A stretch of DNA of 64,000 bases, taken from the NCBI RefSeq assembly GCF_001547525.1, contig NZ_CM003768.1:558001-622000 (forward strand). The letters are read 5' to 3'. This document shows, piece by piece, positions 40,964 through 48,679 of this stretch. The notes under the pieces were generated by a model. The model worked only from the letters and a program-made list of their open reading frames with translations, was not told the origin of the DNA and searched no databases. The translations under genes and the position numbers were made by a program. Positions within the stretch are counted from its first letter, which is position 1. The number at the start of each line of letters is the position of its first letter. This DNA is from Burkholderia anthina (GTDB taxonomy: Bacteria; Pseudomonadota; Gammaproteobacteria; Burkholderiales; Burkholderiaceae).

Positions 40964-41749
40964 TCAGCCTGCGCGCTTGCGGAACACCAGGTCCCACACG
41001 CCGTGGCCGAGCCGCAGCCCGCGCCGTTCGAACTTCGTCACCGGGCGGTAGTCAGGGCGCGGTGCGTAGTCGGCGGCCGTGTTCTCGAGCGCCGGTTCCG
41101 CGCCGAGCACTTCCAGCATCTGCTCCGCGTAGTTCTGCCAGTCGGTCGCGCAGTGCAGGTACGCGCCGGGCTTCAGGCGCGACGCGAGATGCGCGACGAG
41201 CGGCGGCTGGATGAGCCGGCGCTTGTGGTGACGCGCCTTGTGCCACGGATCGGGGAAGAAGATGTGCACGCCGTCGAGGCTTTCCGGCGCGATCATGTGC
41301 TCGAGCACCTCGACCGCGTCGTGCTGGATGATGCGGATGTTCGTCAGATCCTGCTCGCCGATCAGCTTCAGCAGCGCACCGACGCCCGGCTCGTGCACCT
41401 CGACGCCGAGGAAGTCGTCGCCCGGGCGGTGCGCGGCGATTTCCGCGGTCGATGCGCCCATCCCGAAACCGATCTCGAGGATGCGCGGCGCGCTGCGGCC
41501 GAAGATCGCGTCCCAGTCGGGCAGCGCCGGCGCATACGGGACGACGAAGCGCGGGCCGAACTCCTCGATCGCGCGGCGCTGGCCGGTCGATACGCGGCCG
41601 GCGCGCGTGACGAAGCTGCGGATGCGGCGGCGATGCAGCGGGTTGACTTCGTCGGCGCTTTCGGCGCTTTCGGCGGCTTGGTCGGCTTCGTCGGGAATGG
41701 CGTCGTCGTGCGGCGGCAGGCCGGCTTCGTTCGGATCGTCGTGCATCAT
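40964..41749 (-). CDS. trmB: tRNA (guanine-N7)-methyltransferase
   Basis: This 261-residue SAM enzyme makes m7G46 in tRNA. It has [16 protein letters not shown] as SAM site (about residue 90), [14 protein letters not shown], and the family's [13 protein letters not shown] and [18 protein letters not shown] segment that binds tRNA. The first 45 residues are acidic and Asp/Glu/Ala-rich, longer than in E. coli, and probably disordered. It stands just downstream of a tRNA gene. Confidence 0.95.
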   Translation of the reverse strand: MMHDDPNEAGLPPHDDAIPDEADQAAESAESADEVNPLHRRRIRSFVTRAGRVSTGQRRAIEEFGPRFVVPYAPALPDWDAIFGRSAPRILEIGFGMGASTAEIAAHRPGDDFLGVEVHEPGVGALLKLIGEQDLTNIRIIQHDAVEVLEHMIAPESLDGVHIFFPDPWHKARHHKRRLIQPPLVAHLASRLKPGAYLHCATDWQNYAEQMLEVLGAEPALENTAADYAPRPDYRPVTKFERRGLRLGHGVWDLVFRKRAG

Positions 41750-41824
41750 CGGTACAGAGAAAGGCTCGGTTCGGGCGAGAGCCCGTTGCGCAGCAGTGCT
41801 GCCGGGCGATTCAGCGCATGGTAC

Positions 41825-41858
41825 AAAAAAGCCGCCTTCGACGAGGGAAGAGGCGGCT
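41825..41858 (-). terminator. terminator of the tRNA-Gly transcript
   Basis: On the minus strand AGCCGCCT and AGGCGGCT form a stem followed by six T. It lies 30 bases past the tRNA 3' end and before trmB. Confidence 0.8.
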
Positions 41859-41887
41859 CATGCGCAGGCTGCAGGGCAGCCGGAAAG

Positions 41888-41962
41888 TGGAGCGGGCGAT
41901 GGGAATCGAACCCACGTCATCAGCTTGGGAAGCTGAGGTAATGGCCATTATACGACGCCCGC
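41888..41962 (-). tRNA. tRNA-Gly (anticodon CCC)
   Basis: The minus strand gives a full cloverleaf: acceptor GCGGGCG/CGCCCGC, an anticodon loop TTCCCAA closed by CAGC/GCTG (anticodon CCC), the T-arm with GGTTCGATTCC and an encoded CCA end. It reads the GGG glycine codon. Its 5' side faces the AT-rich accessory island. The 3' end faces trmB, so the usual 3'-end integration geometry is not seen here. Confidence 0.95.
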
Positions 41963-42234
41963 AGAACGGGTAATTCTACAGGGAGTTGGGTGGGGATGGC
42001 AAGCGGGAGGTTTGGGGCGGTGGCAGCGAAACTGGCATGGCTCGATGCTGGAGCGGTGGCGTCGCCGGATTCGATGAGTGATCGCGCGTGCGGACCGCCT
42101 ACCGATCAAATTTCGGTCGGAGCGCTCGCCTGCTTGGCGGATTCTCTATGATCTGGTCGAGCGGATATGCGCAATGAGAAAAAGTTACGGATCGGCTATG
42201 ATCACGTATCGGCACTTTCGTGAAGGATTTACAC

Positions 42235-43347
42235 ATGTCACTAGTTGAGCAAATCAATAGAAAGCGTCGTGAGATTAAGACCGACGGCTATCCGATGTCG
42301 ATCGGAGAATGGGTAAGTATGTATGAGCGCGAAGAACTAGATATACATCCTGAGTTCCAACGCTTTTACAGATGGACATCGGCACAGAAGGCTGGATTGA
42401 TTGAATCCATTCTTCTTGGCATCCCTTTGCCACAGATATTCGTAAGTCAGCGCTCAGATGGAGTGTGGGACGTCGTTGATGGGCTACAGCGGCTTTCGAC
42501 TATTTTTCAATTTATGGGAATCCTTCGAGATGAGGATGGTCAACGTATGGAGCCGCTTGCCCTCGAAGGTACAAAATACCTTCCAGCGTTGAATGGTGTC
42601 TTATGGGAAAGTGCAGACAATCCAAGGCATTCTCTTCCGAAGGAACTCCAGTTGGTGATTAAGAGGTCGAAGATTGCTGCGAGTATCGTCTTAAAGGAGA
42701 GTGACGAGTCGGCAAAGTATGACCTCTTCCAACGTCTTAATACTGGTGGTTCCGAACTCAGTCCGCAGGAAGTTCGGAACTGTCTCTTGGTAATGATTAA
42801 CAAGTCGTTCTTCGAGTGGTTGAAAGAGCTTCCTAGGTACGAACCATTCATTGCCACCACTGCACTTAGTGATCGCCCCCTTGAAGAAGCTTATGACGTT
42901 GAGCTCGCACTTCGATTTATTATTCTTGCTCGTATTCCAGAGGTGGAGATCAAGTCAATTGGTGATGTTGGTGTATTCTTGACTGACCGCGTTTCCGAAG
43001 TCGCGCAGAATAAGCGATTCAGACGAGGCGAAATCAAGCAATTGTTTGAAGATACATTTGACGTACTCGCGCAGATTCTCGAAGACGAAGCGTTCAAGCG
43101 GTACAGTATTAAGAAGAAGAGGCATGAGGGTGGTTTCCTTCTGTCGATGTTCGAGGTGGTTGCGCTTGGCGTGGCATACAACATCGCCGAAGGCACACTT
43201 TGCGAACAGAAAGAAATTCCCAAGCGTGCCAGATCCATCTGGTCGAACAAGGCATTCACTGATTGGGCGACCTCCGGGGTCAATGCAAGCCGTCGACTTC
43301 CGCGCCTAATTCCTCTTGGTCGAAAGCTCTTTTCCAACGCGGCCTGA
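42235..43347 (+). CDS. DUF262 (ParB-like/GmrS-N-like) domain protein
   Basis: This 370-residue protein carries the DUF262 signatures. EFQRFYRW is at residues 40-47, DVVDGLQRLSTI at 79-90 (the DGxxR nucleotide-hydrolysis/nuclease core) and FQRLNTGGSELSPQEVRN at 165-182. DUF262 forms the N-terminal half of GmrSD-type IV restriction enzymes and SspE-like defence proteins. Here the HNH-bearing DUF1524 half is absent. The ATG has AAGGA eight bases upstream; a GTG five codons earlier would bury that site. The HEPN gene follows after only five bases, so the two form one unit. A nucleotide-sensing or NTP-hydrolysing role in defence is inferred. Confidence 0.85.
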   Translation: MSLVEQINRKRREIKTDGYPMSIGEWVSMYEREELDIHPEFQRFYRWTSAQKAGLIESILLGIPLPQIFVSQRSDGVWDVVDGLQRLSTIFQFMGILRDEDGQRMEPLALEGTKYLPALNGVLWESADNPRHSLPKELQLVIKRSKIAASIVLKESDESAKYDLFQRLNTGGSELSPQEVRNCLLVMINKSFFEWLKELPRYEPFIATTALSDRPLEEAYDVELALRFIILARIPEVEIKSIGDVGVFLTDRVSEVAQNKRFRRGEIKQLFEDTFDVLAQILEDEAFKRYSIKKKRHEGGFLLSMFEVVALGVAYNIAEGTLCEQKEIPKRARSIWSNKAFTDWATSGVNASRRLPRLIPLGRKLFSNAA

Positions 43348-43352
43348 TTACT

Positions 43353-44000
43353 ATGATTCGCACTGTTAACGAGTTGGTGGATCGGGTCGCCGCTGAACTG
43401 GTGTGGCGGCGAAGGGAGTTGACGGATATGAGAGCATTGGTACAAGAGGCCTCCGGTCAACTTCGATGCAGAGTAGTGATCCGTGCTGGCGTCGCGCTTC
43501 TGTACGCGCACTGGGAGGGTTTCGTTAAAGCGACTGCTTCTCACTATCTCGAGTTCGTGGCTTCGCATCGCATACCATACCGCAAGCTTGCACCTAACTT
43601 TGTGGCCCTGACTCTTCGATCCAAGTTCGTTGAGATGCGGGTAAGTGAGAAGGTTTCAAGTGCAAATGCGCTTGCCGATTTCTTTTGTACGTCCCTCGAT
43701 GCTCAGTCGCGCGTTCCATACAAGAATGTCATTGATACGAAATCAAATCTTTCGTCCAAGGTTCTTTTGGATATTCTTGCGGCTTTGGGGCTTGGTGCGA
43801 ATCAATTTGAAACTCGTCTTAATTTCATAGACGCAAATCTTGTGAATCCGCGGAATCATATTGCTCATGGTGAGGCATTGGAATTGACTGTTGATGAATA
43901 TTTGTCGTTGCATGACGATGTTATTGCTCTCATCGACACCTTTCGTAATGAGGTGGAGAATTCATCAATTCTTCGCCGCTTCGAGAGAGACGCGGCCTAG
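43353..44000 (+). CDS. HEPN-domain RNase, MAE_28990/MAE_18760-like
   Basis: This 215-residue mostly helical protein has the HEPN ribonuclease motif R167-x4-H172 in NPRNHIAHGE, placed near the C-terminus as usual. GVALLYAHWEGFVKA (46-60) is the fingerprint of the MAE_28990/MAE_18760-like HEPN group. Such HEPN proteins are usually RNA-cutting toxins in abortive-infection or toxin-antitoxin settings. It starts MIRTVNELVDRVAAEL, five bases after the DUF262 stop and without a strong ribosome site of its own, so translation probably depends on the first gene. Codon use is AT-rich like its partner. Likely the effector of a two-gene defence module; RNA target unknown. Confidence 0.8.
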   Translation: MIRTVNELVDRVAAELVWRRRELTDMRALVQEASGQLRCRVVIRAGVALLYAHWEGFVKATASHYLEFVASHRIPYRKLAPNFVALTLRSKFVEMRVSEKVSSANALADFFCTSLDAQSRVPYKNVIDTKSNLSSKVLLDILAALGLGANQFETRLNFIDANLVNPRNHIAHGEALELTVDEYLSLHDDVIALIDTFRNEVENSSILRRFERDAA

Positions 44001-44189
44001 ATTAAGGTATCGAAATATCAATGGTTGATGATTTTTGTTGGTGTGTGTTTTGAAAATTCAGATATTAATCTGAGTGAAAACTATGCGGTAAAAATGCGGA
44101 AAATGGCGATAGATCTCATTTGGCTTCGATCGTCAAGTTCGCTGGGGCGCTTCGTTGTATTGGGTGTTGTTTGAGCGGATAGTCGTCGC
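44001..44189. promoter_or_regulatory. AT-rich spacer with a small palindrome
   Basis: A perfect inverted repeat TCAGAT-ATTA-ATCTGA lies at 44058-44073, about 60 bases after the HEPN stop. It may be an operator or weak terminator. No gene is visible in this gap. Confidence 0.3.
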
Positions 44190-44420
44190 ATGGACGACAC
44201 CCAATACCCCAACGATTTCCCACCGCTAACCATCGACCGGATTTGGGCTCTGGCTGCTGCTGTGCATGAAGATTTCGGTAGCAGGCTTTCGCGAGCGGAT
44301 TTCACCGAAAGTCTGCTGATGCTTCTCGAAGACGTTCCGGGGTTCGAGGCCGGCGAAGTGGACGCGGGGCCCATTGAATCGATGTGGGCGGCGTACAGCG
44401 GTCGCCCACCCAATTCCTGA
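44190..44420 (+). CDS. small acidic hypothetical protein
   Basis: This 76-residue protein starts MDDTQYPNDFPPLTIDRIWA and is rich in Asp and Glu, with predicted helices through ALAAAVHEDFGSRLSR and DFTESLLMLLEDVPG. No family was recognised. It converges on the HNH gene with only five bases between stops. Small acidic proteins beside nucleases can be inhibitors or antitoxins, but nothing here proves that. The ribosome-binding site is weak (GAGCGG, further upstream than ideal). Confidence 0.5.
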   Translation: MDDTQYPNDFPPLTIDRIWALAAAVHEDFGSRLSRADFTESLLMLLEDVPGFEAGEVDAGPIESMWAAYSGRPPNS

Positions 44421-44425
44421 GATTG

Positions 44426-45505
44426 CTACTCGCGCACCAGATCAGCGACCTTTCCATAGAGCGTTTCTCGATACGCGCGAGCATTTTCCGAGAAGTGGAG
44501 CCGTCGATGGCAGTTCGGGCAAACGGCGACCGCGTTCGTTGGCGTATCCGATCCGTCGTCCGCAAGTCTGCGGACATGATGGACCTCTAGAAATGGGAAA
44601 CCGTCTGCCCCGATAAACGGAGCCGGTTGATCGCAAGCCTCGCATGTCCCATTTGCTCGCTCCAGTACCCAAGCTTTGACCTGCGGATCGCGTACGATGC
44701 TGGTCGTGGTTGATGTAGTTTTTTTGGGCGTTTTGCTTCCTGCGGGGCGTTGCTTCAGCGTCTTGCGAAGCTTGGCGACCATAGCTGCTTCGACAGCCCT
44801 CGGCGGTTCGTGGCGACCTTCCTGTTCGCAGATGAGCGTTTCTATCTGCTCAGTGACCCTTACCCCAACGTTCTTTGCCGGTGGGAGGCCGGGTATCCAG
44901 TCCCGTCCCATGAGAGCTAAGACATGGGAGATGTTCTGCATCCGGTATTCGCACGACTTCTCGGACCGGCCAATTCTCGCGGAGAGATCTCGATAGACCT
45001 GCTTCTTTACAACGGGTTGTCCGTTCCGGAGCCGGCGTGCCATGTCGAGATACGCGACGACCGACGCTCTCAATTCTGGCTCGGACCAATCCGGTTCAAG
45101 TCGATTTTCTTCGTCGATCCGTCTCGCCCAGTCTTGCATCAGAAGCAGGCATGTCGCTTCGTCCTGTACCCAAAGATACGAACCGCTGTAGTCACTATTG
45201 ACCCGCAATAGATTCGGGTCACACCCATGTTGCAGGGCGAACTCGGCCTTATCGAAGTTCGGGGGAGCCTTGGCGCGATTCTTCTCGAACCGGTACAAGC
45301 AAGCATAAGGGGGATTATGCCCCCAGAGATCCTCGTGCATATTCCCGACGTGCACGCCGCGCCAAGTGATACGTAGAGTCTTTCTCTGGTCATTCGGACC
45401 CTGCGTCGTGGGAGCGATAGTAAAGCCGGCAGCTTCCAGCGCATGGATGACGCTCAGTGCGAACGCATTCGGCGGGTTGCCCGTATAGTTTGACAGATCA
45501 GGCAT
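44426..45505 (-). CDS. HNH endonuclease (McrA-like C-terminal domain)
   Basis: This 359-residue protein ends in a zinc-bound HNH nuclease. C288/C291 (CEAC) and C329/C332 (CPNC) are the metal Cys pairs, and LEVHHV (306-311), Asn324 and His333 form the active site. The N-terminal 270 residues are not a family I can name. They contain RITWRGVHVGNMHEDLWGH, possibly a DNA-recognition module, and a Lys/Thr-rich linker before the nuclease. This layout resembles type IV restriction enzymes that cut modified DNA. The XRE gene lies 53 bases upstream on the same strand, and the two probably form an operon. No methyltransferase is nearby. Confidence 0.8.
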   Translation of the reverse strand: MPDLSNYTGNPPNAFALSVIHALEAAGFTIAPTTQGPNDQRKTLRITWRGVHVGNMHEDLWGHNPPYACLYRFEKNRAKAPPNFDKAEFALQHGCDPNLLRVNSDYSGSYLWVQDEATCLLLMQDWARRIDEENRLEPDWSEPELRASVVAYLDMARRLRNGQPVVKKQVYRDLSARIGRSEKSCEYRMQNISHVLALMGRDWIPGLPPAKNVGVRVTEQIETLICEQEGRHEPPRAVEAAMVAKLRKTLKQRPAGSKTPKKTTSTTTSIVRDPQVKAWVLERANGTCEACDQPAPFIGADGFPFLEVHHVRRLADDGSDTPTNAVAVCPNCHRRLHFSENARAYRETLYGKVADLVRE

Positions 45506-45510
45506 GGGAA

Positions 45511-45520
45511 CAATATGGTC
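45511..45520 (-). promoter_or_regulatory. GACCATATTG motif before the HNH start
   Basis: GACCATATTG sits about six bases upstream of the HNH ATG on the minus strand. A near copy (GACCATATCG) precedes the XRE start and a third core (ACCATATTGG) lies in the XRE promoter. It may be an operator of the XRE protein that also represses the nuclease. Confidence 0.4.
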
Positions 45521-45558
45521 CGAGTGAATGCAACGTTTGTCGCTGCAAGACTTGATTG

Positions 45559-45957
45559 TTACTTGCGCCGCTTGCTCTTGGGCGGATGCTTGGCCCTTAG
45601 CATGTCGGCGAACTGCTGAACGAAATTCACGACGAGTTCCCGCTCGTCGCTATCCAGTCCATCGAGCGCGTCCGCAATTATCGCCAGTTGGTCATCCGGT
45701 CGCTTCGATCCGCGCTGCAACAACTGGTCTACCGAGCAGTTGAGTGCGTCACTAAGCTGCTGGAGCCGATACAAAGTCGGCACACGAGTGCCGCGCTCCC
45801 ATCGACTAATCGCCTCCTGTTCCAGATCGATCATCTCCGCGAGCTTGGCCTGAGTCAGACCGCGGGCGCGTCGTTGTTCGGCAATAGCGGTCCCAACGCG
45901 GGCGGCAAGCAGTACGTCTTGGGCGTCTTCGGTCGGGGAGGCAGGGCGGGTAGTCAT
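45559..45957 (-). CDS. XRE-family transcriptional regulator
   Basis: This 132-residue protein has a Cro/C1 helix-turn-helix at about residues 20-75: VGTAIAEQRRARGLTQAKLA with the recognition helix in DLEQEAISRWERGTRVP. Its C-terminal part is helical (DERELVVNFVQQFADMLR), likely for dimerisation, with a basic tail. It resembles controller proteins of restriction loci and lies upstream of the HNH nuclease on the same strand. Palindromes at its start codon and promoter suggest autoregulation. Confidence 0.88.
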   Translation of the reverse strand: MTTRPASPTEDAQDVLLAARVGTAIAEQRRARGLTQAKLAEMIDLEQEAISRWERGTRVPTLYRLQQLSDALNCSVDQLLQRGSKRPDDQLAIIADALDGLDSDERELVVNFVQQFADMLRAKHPPKSKRRK

Positions 45958-45959
45958 AG

Positions 45960-45974
45960 GACGATATGGTCGTC
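45960..45974 (-). promoter_or_regulatory. palindrome at the XRE start codon
   Basis: GACGA-TATGG-TCGTC is a perfect inverted repeat three bases from the XRE ATG, overlapping its ribosome-binding region and containing the ATATGGT core shared with the HNH leader. It is a candidate operator. Confidence 0.45.
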
Positions 45975-46003
45975 TTCATTCCGATTGCGATGAACAACCA
46001 TTG

Positions 46004-46039
46004 TGGAATGTTATATTCCAATATGGTTGAATTTGTCGA
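46004..46039 (-). promoter_or_regulatory. XRE promoter with overlapping palindromic operator
   Basis: On the minus strand TCGACA (46034-46039) and TATAAC (46010-46015) are spaced by 18 bases, a good sigma-70 pair. The perfect repeat TGGAAT-GTTAT-ATTCCA (46004-46020) covers the -10 box. An XRE dimer bound there would block its own promoter. Confidence 0.5.
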
Positions 46040-46127
46040 GGGCTGACGTATCGTGCGGAGATGCCTGAGCGGTCGGATAACAACGAACGCTCTCGGGCAA
46101 GGGCCAATCCAGAAAAATCAACGAGCT

Positions 46128-46512
46128 ATGACAACGAACGATCCTCTTTCCCGGTTTCACGCCTTCATTACCGCCTATGAGGGATGTCAGCGTCGGTTCT
46201 CGCGAGCGCGTTGCAGATGACGCCGATGGCCGCCAGAGCACTCGGACTGATCAATGCATTTCTGGGCTGACCCTGCACGAACTGAGTTGTGTTCTCGGCG
46301 GCAGCCAAGGGCAAGTAATCGGCGCGGCATTCGACCTAAAGCACTTCGGCTACATCGACATCACCGAGGAGCAGAATGACAATCGGCGGTGTGTACTTCG
46401 ACCGATCCGGGATCGGATGTTCGGCTTCGATGGGTACCCGCGGCTCGTGAATAAACTTGCGAGCGACGCAGGAATCGCCGAACGCTTGGAGGCGTTGCTA
46501 CCGCTGTATTAG
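46128..46512 (+). pseudogene. frameshifted winged-helix (MarR-like) protein gene
   Basis: Three frames read in order give one plausible protein. MTTNDPLSRFHAFITAYEG starts at an ATG, ALQMTPMAARALGLINAF follows in a second frame, and LTLHELSCVLGGSQGQVIGA with DLKHFGYIDITEEQND in a third runs to a stop after EALLPLY. The last part has the look of a winged-helix DNA-binding domain. Two shifts would be needed, so the gene is probably dead. Alternatively, translation from ATG at 46177 makes a shorter 111-residue protein carrying the same C-terminal part. Confidence 0.45.
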
Positions 46513-46626
46513 GACGTTTTGATGAAAGCTTTGGAAGAGTTGCAGGGTGATGCGCAGAGCGTCCAATATCAGGCGCAACGGCGGATACCGGCGCGGGTCG
46601 CGTAATCGCGTGCTGAGATTTCGAAC

Positions 46627-46791
46627 ATGGAATTCGAGAGATTGTTCGAAGGGAAACTGCCGGATCAAGCAGAAGCTCGGGCACTCTTTCTGGCAGAGCG
46701 TGAGCGATCGGACAAGATCAGACAGGAAGGCTATGCGCGGCGAGCCATCGCCAATGGCGGAAAACAATCGACGGAAGAACAGAACCAATGA
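46627..46791 (+). CDS. 54-residue ORF coupled to the immunity-like gene
   Basis: It encodes a charged, helical peptide starting MEFERLFEGKLPDQAEARAL and ending STEEQNQ. Its stop overlaps the ATG of the next gene (ATGA), the usual sign of translational coupling. In the same frame a further 27 codons from ATG 46522 (MKALEELQGDAQSVQYQAQR) precede it, broken by one TAA at 46603-46605. The two pieces may therefore once have been one gene of about 90 codons. No family recognised. Confidence 0.5.
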   Translation: MEFERLFEGKLPDQAEARALFLAERERSDKIRQEGYARRAIANGGKQSTEEQNQ

Positions 46792-47864
46792 TGCTGAATA
46801 CTTTGACCATGACGCCTGAGCAGGAGCTGGATGCGCGTGCCAAAGCATTTTACCTGCTCAAGAAATGGACAAGCGTTACGTTCCTGGACCATGCAGTTAG
46901 TCTGTACAGGGACTTTCTTCACGCGTACGCCAAGCAATTGGACACGCCGAGCCCAAATCAGGAGGAATTGGAGGCAGCGTATGTCAGCGATTTCCTGAAT
47001 GCGTTGGTGAGGATGGATCAAGGCATTGAGACATTGCGGCAAGGTGCCGACAAGCGCTCGGCTTACGATGCGCTCATAACGGGTAGCGAGAAGGGCGGGG
47101 AGCTTTTGTTCGGGCGGAGTGCGCACGAGGTCGGTCGAACATATGATCCGTTTTTCCACGCGCTTGGCGTGAGGGATACGAGGTTTTCGGATTTCGAATA
47201 TGCAACGGGGTATGCGGAAGGGGCGTGGATTGAAGAGTTGAGCTGTCAGGCGCTCAAGTGTACTGTCGGGCTCGATTTTTCCGAATACCTTACCTATGGC
47301 AAGCGTGCCGACGGCGGTACTCGTGTGTTCAAGCATTGGACGTATGAATCGTTGTTCCAGGATCCGTTATTTCCTGCTTGGCGATATTGGCCACCCGGTC
47401 GTACCTATCCCGCATCGCTTCCTCCCTGTCCGCCCAAGAACGAATCCGCAAGCGGCGAGGTTTGCAGCGATCAGGAGATTCCTGTCGAGGGTATCTGGGA
47501 ACCATGGTTTCCGGCTGGCAAGGTTGGATGTCCGAGTTACTTCCTCAAGGGTAGTATCGCCCACAAGTACCTGTTGGAAGGTACCAACGACGAACATGTG
47601 GTGCGCTGGCGGCTATTGTGGGAAGACAAGCGTTATCGGGACGGCAGCATCCCGGCAGAGGAGGAGACCTACCTCCCCAAGCCTGCTGCGCAACCAAGGC
47701 TACGTGCCCTGCCCGGGGAGCCTTGTCCGCGCGCCGGTTATTGGCAAAGTCCTGCCGTGAAAGATTCGGTTTATGTCGAGGCCGGAACGCCTATGCCAGG
47801 ACCTCAACGCACGGCATGGGGAATGGTCATTTGGCATTACTCGGACCCTCAGCCGAACAATTGA
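46788..47864 (+). CDS. immunity protein of the Imm71/Imm72 type (probable)
   Basis: This 358-residue soluble protein starts MMLNTLTMTPEQELDARAKA. The N-terminal half is helical (FYLLKKWTSVTFLDHAVSLY). The C-terminal part has an aromatic repeat-like pattern including GIWEPWFPAGKVGCPSYFLK and GEPCPRAGYWQSPAVKDSV, ending with WGMVIWHYS. I recall this layout from Imm71/Imm72 immunity proteins of polymorphic toxins, common in Burkholderia type VI secretion loci, but cannot verify it here. No toxin, VgrG or Rhs gene lies in the island, so it would be an orphan protecting against toxins of other strains. Confidence 0.6.
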   Translation: MMLNTLTMTPEQELDARAKAFYLLKKWTSVTFLDHAVSLYRDFLHAYAKQLDTPSPNQEELEAAYVSDFLNALVRMDQGIETLRQGADKRSAYDALITGSEKGGELLFGRSAHEVGRTYDPFFHALGVRDTRFSDFEYATGYAEGAWIEELSCQALKCTVGLDFSEYLTYGKRADGGTRVFKHWTYESLFQDPLFPAWRYWPPGRTYPASLPPCPPKNESASGEVCSDQEIPVEGIWEPWFPAGKVGCPSYFLKGSIAHKYLLEGTNDEHVVRWRLLWEDKRYRDGSIPAEEETYLPKPAAQPRLRALPGEPCPRAGYWQSPAVKDSVYVEAGTPMPGPQRTAWGMVIWHYSDPQPNN

Positions 47865-48200
47865 ATCGCGATTGGAACAAAGGCACGTCGATCGGCCCCG
47901 ACGAAGGGGTGTTGCGTCGTTGGCCGCAGCAACTCTAACTCGGGCGTCAAGCCACGCAGCAGGGCAGATGGTTTGTGTGGTTTTCGATGTGCCGTGCTTC
48001 TGTTCATACGCGTAGAGGGTACGAGCCCAGCATCTCGACAGTGAACGAATGGCGCTATGCGAGCACGTCGACTGCAACGTGAGGCGGCCCGCCAGCCAAT
48101 GTCGAAAATAGACGAGTCGGCGTCGGAAGCATACAAGCCCGGGTAAAGCTTTCGAACTAACGTGACAGGTCTTTCATACGATCGTCAGTCTGGAGCCGAC
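47865..48200. other. intergenic stretch at the island's right edge
   Basis: I see no gene with a ribosome site here. Composition returns toward the chromosomal GC level along this stretch, so the island boundary probably lies within it. No copy of tRNA-Gly sequence or other direct repeat was noticed. Confidence 0.4.
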
Positions 48201-48545
48201 ATGTCCGATTTCATCACCGTTCTGCGCAAAACCTGCCCGACGCCTGTCGTTGACGCGACCAAGTGGAAGCGCATTGGCGGCGATCCGCACACCGTGAACC
48301 TCAACGCGTACGTCTCGAAGGATGGCAGCAAGATCATGGGCACCTGGATCTGCACGCCGGGCAAGTTCGAGGTGAATTACGAAAAATGGGAGTACTGCCA
48401 CTTCCTCGACGGATACTGCATCATCACGCCGGAAGGCGAGGAGCCGGTGCACCTGAAAGCCGGCGACGTGTTCGTGATCGAACCCGGCATGAAGGGGACG
48501 TGGGAAGTGGTCGAGACGGTGCGCAAGTACTTCGTATTCGCCTGA
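48201..48545 (+). CDS. cupin-domain protein (DUF861 type)
   Basis: This 114-residue protein starts MSDFITVLRKTCPTPVVDAT with GGAG seven bases upstream; the ATG 13 codons earlier lacks such a site. The single cupin barrel is seen in MGTWICTPGKFEVNYEKWEY, HFLDGYCIITPEGEEPVHLK and AGDVFVIEPGMKGTWEVVE. Related proteins are annotated as cupin_3/(S)-ureidoglycine aminohydrolase-like. Substrate is unknown. It is monocistronic, followed by a hairpin terminator. Confidence 0.83.
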   Translation: MSDFITVLRKTCPTPVVDATKWKRIGGDPHTVNLNAYVSKDGSKIMGTWICTPGKFEVNYEKWEYCHFLDGYCIITPEGEEPVHLKAGDVFVIEPGMKGTWEVVETVRKYFVFA

Positions 48546-48679
48546 GTTTGTCTGAGCGGGCCGGTCGATTCTCCCGGCGCGGGCTATTCTCGTCGCCTTA
48601 TCTTGTCCCGGTGCACGAAGCCAGGAGTGGCGAACGGGAATTCCGCCTCGATCAAAGTCGCCCAGGTTCGGAAACAGTG

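Larger units (their letters stand above)
41990..48150. mobile_element. AT-rich accessory island next to tRNA-Gly
   Basis: Composition changes sharply beside the tRNA: many A/T third positions and short runs of T and A in all genes here, against strongly GC-biased codons on both sides. The content is DUF262, HEPN, HNH, XRE, an immunity-like gene and broken genes, typical of defence or competition cargo. No integrase, transposase or flanking direct repeat was found, so edges are approximate and the mechanism of gain is unknown. The right edge lies before the cupin gene at 48201. Confidence 0.6.

Noticed and set aside
41888..41962. tRNA-Gly as phage or island att site
   Set aside because: Island lies on the 5' side and no duplicate of the tRNA 3' end was found at the right edge.
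44426..45957. Complete type II restriction-modification system
   Set aside because: No DNA methyltransferase motifs (such as DPPY or PCQ) in the neighbouring frames. Only a regulator and nuclease are present.
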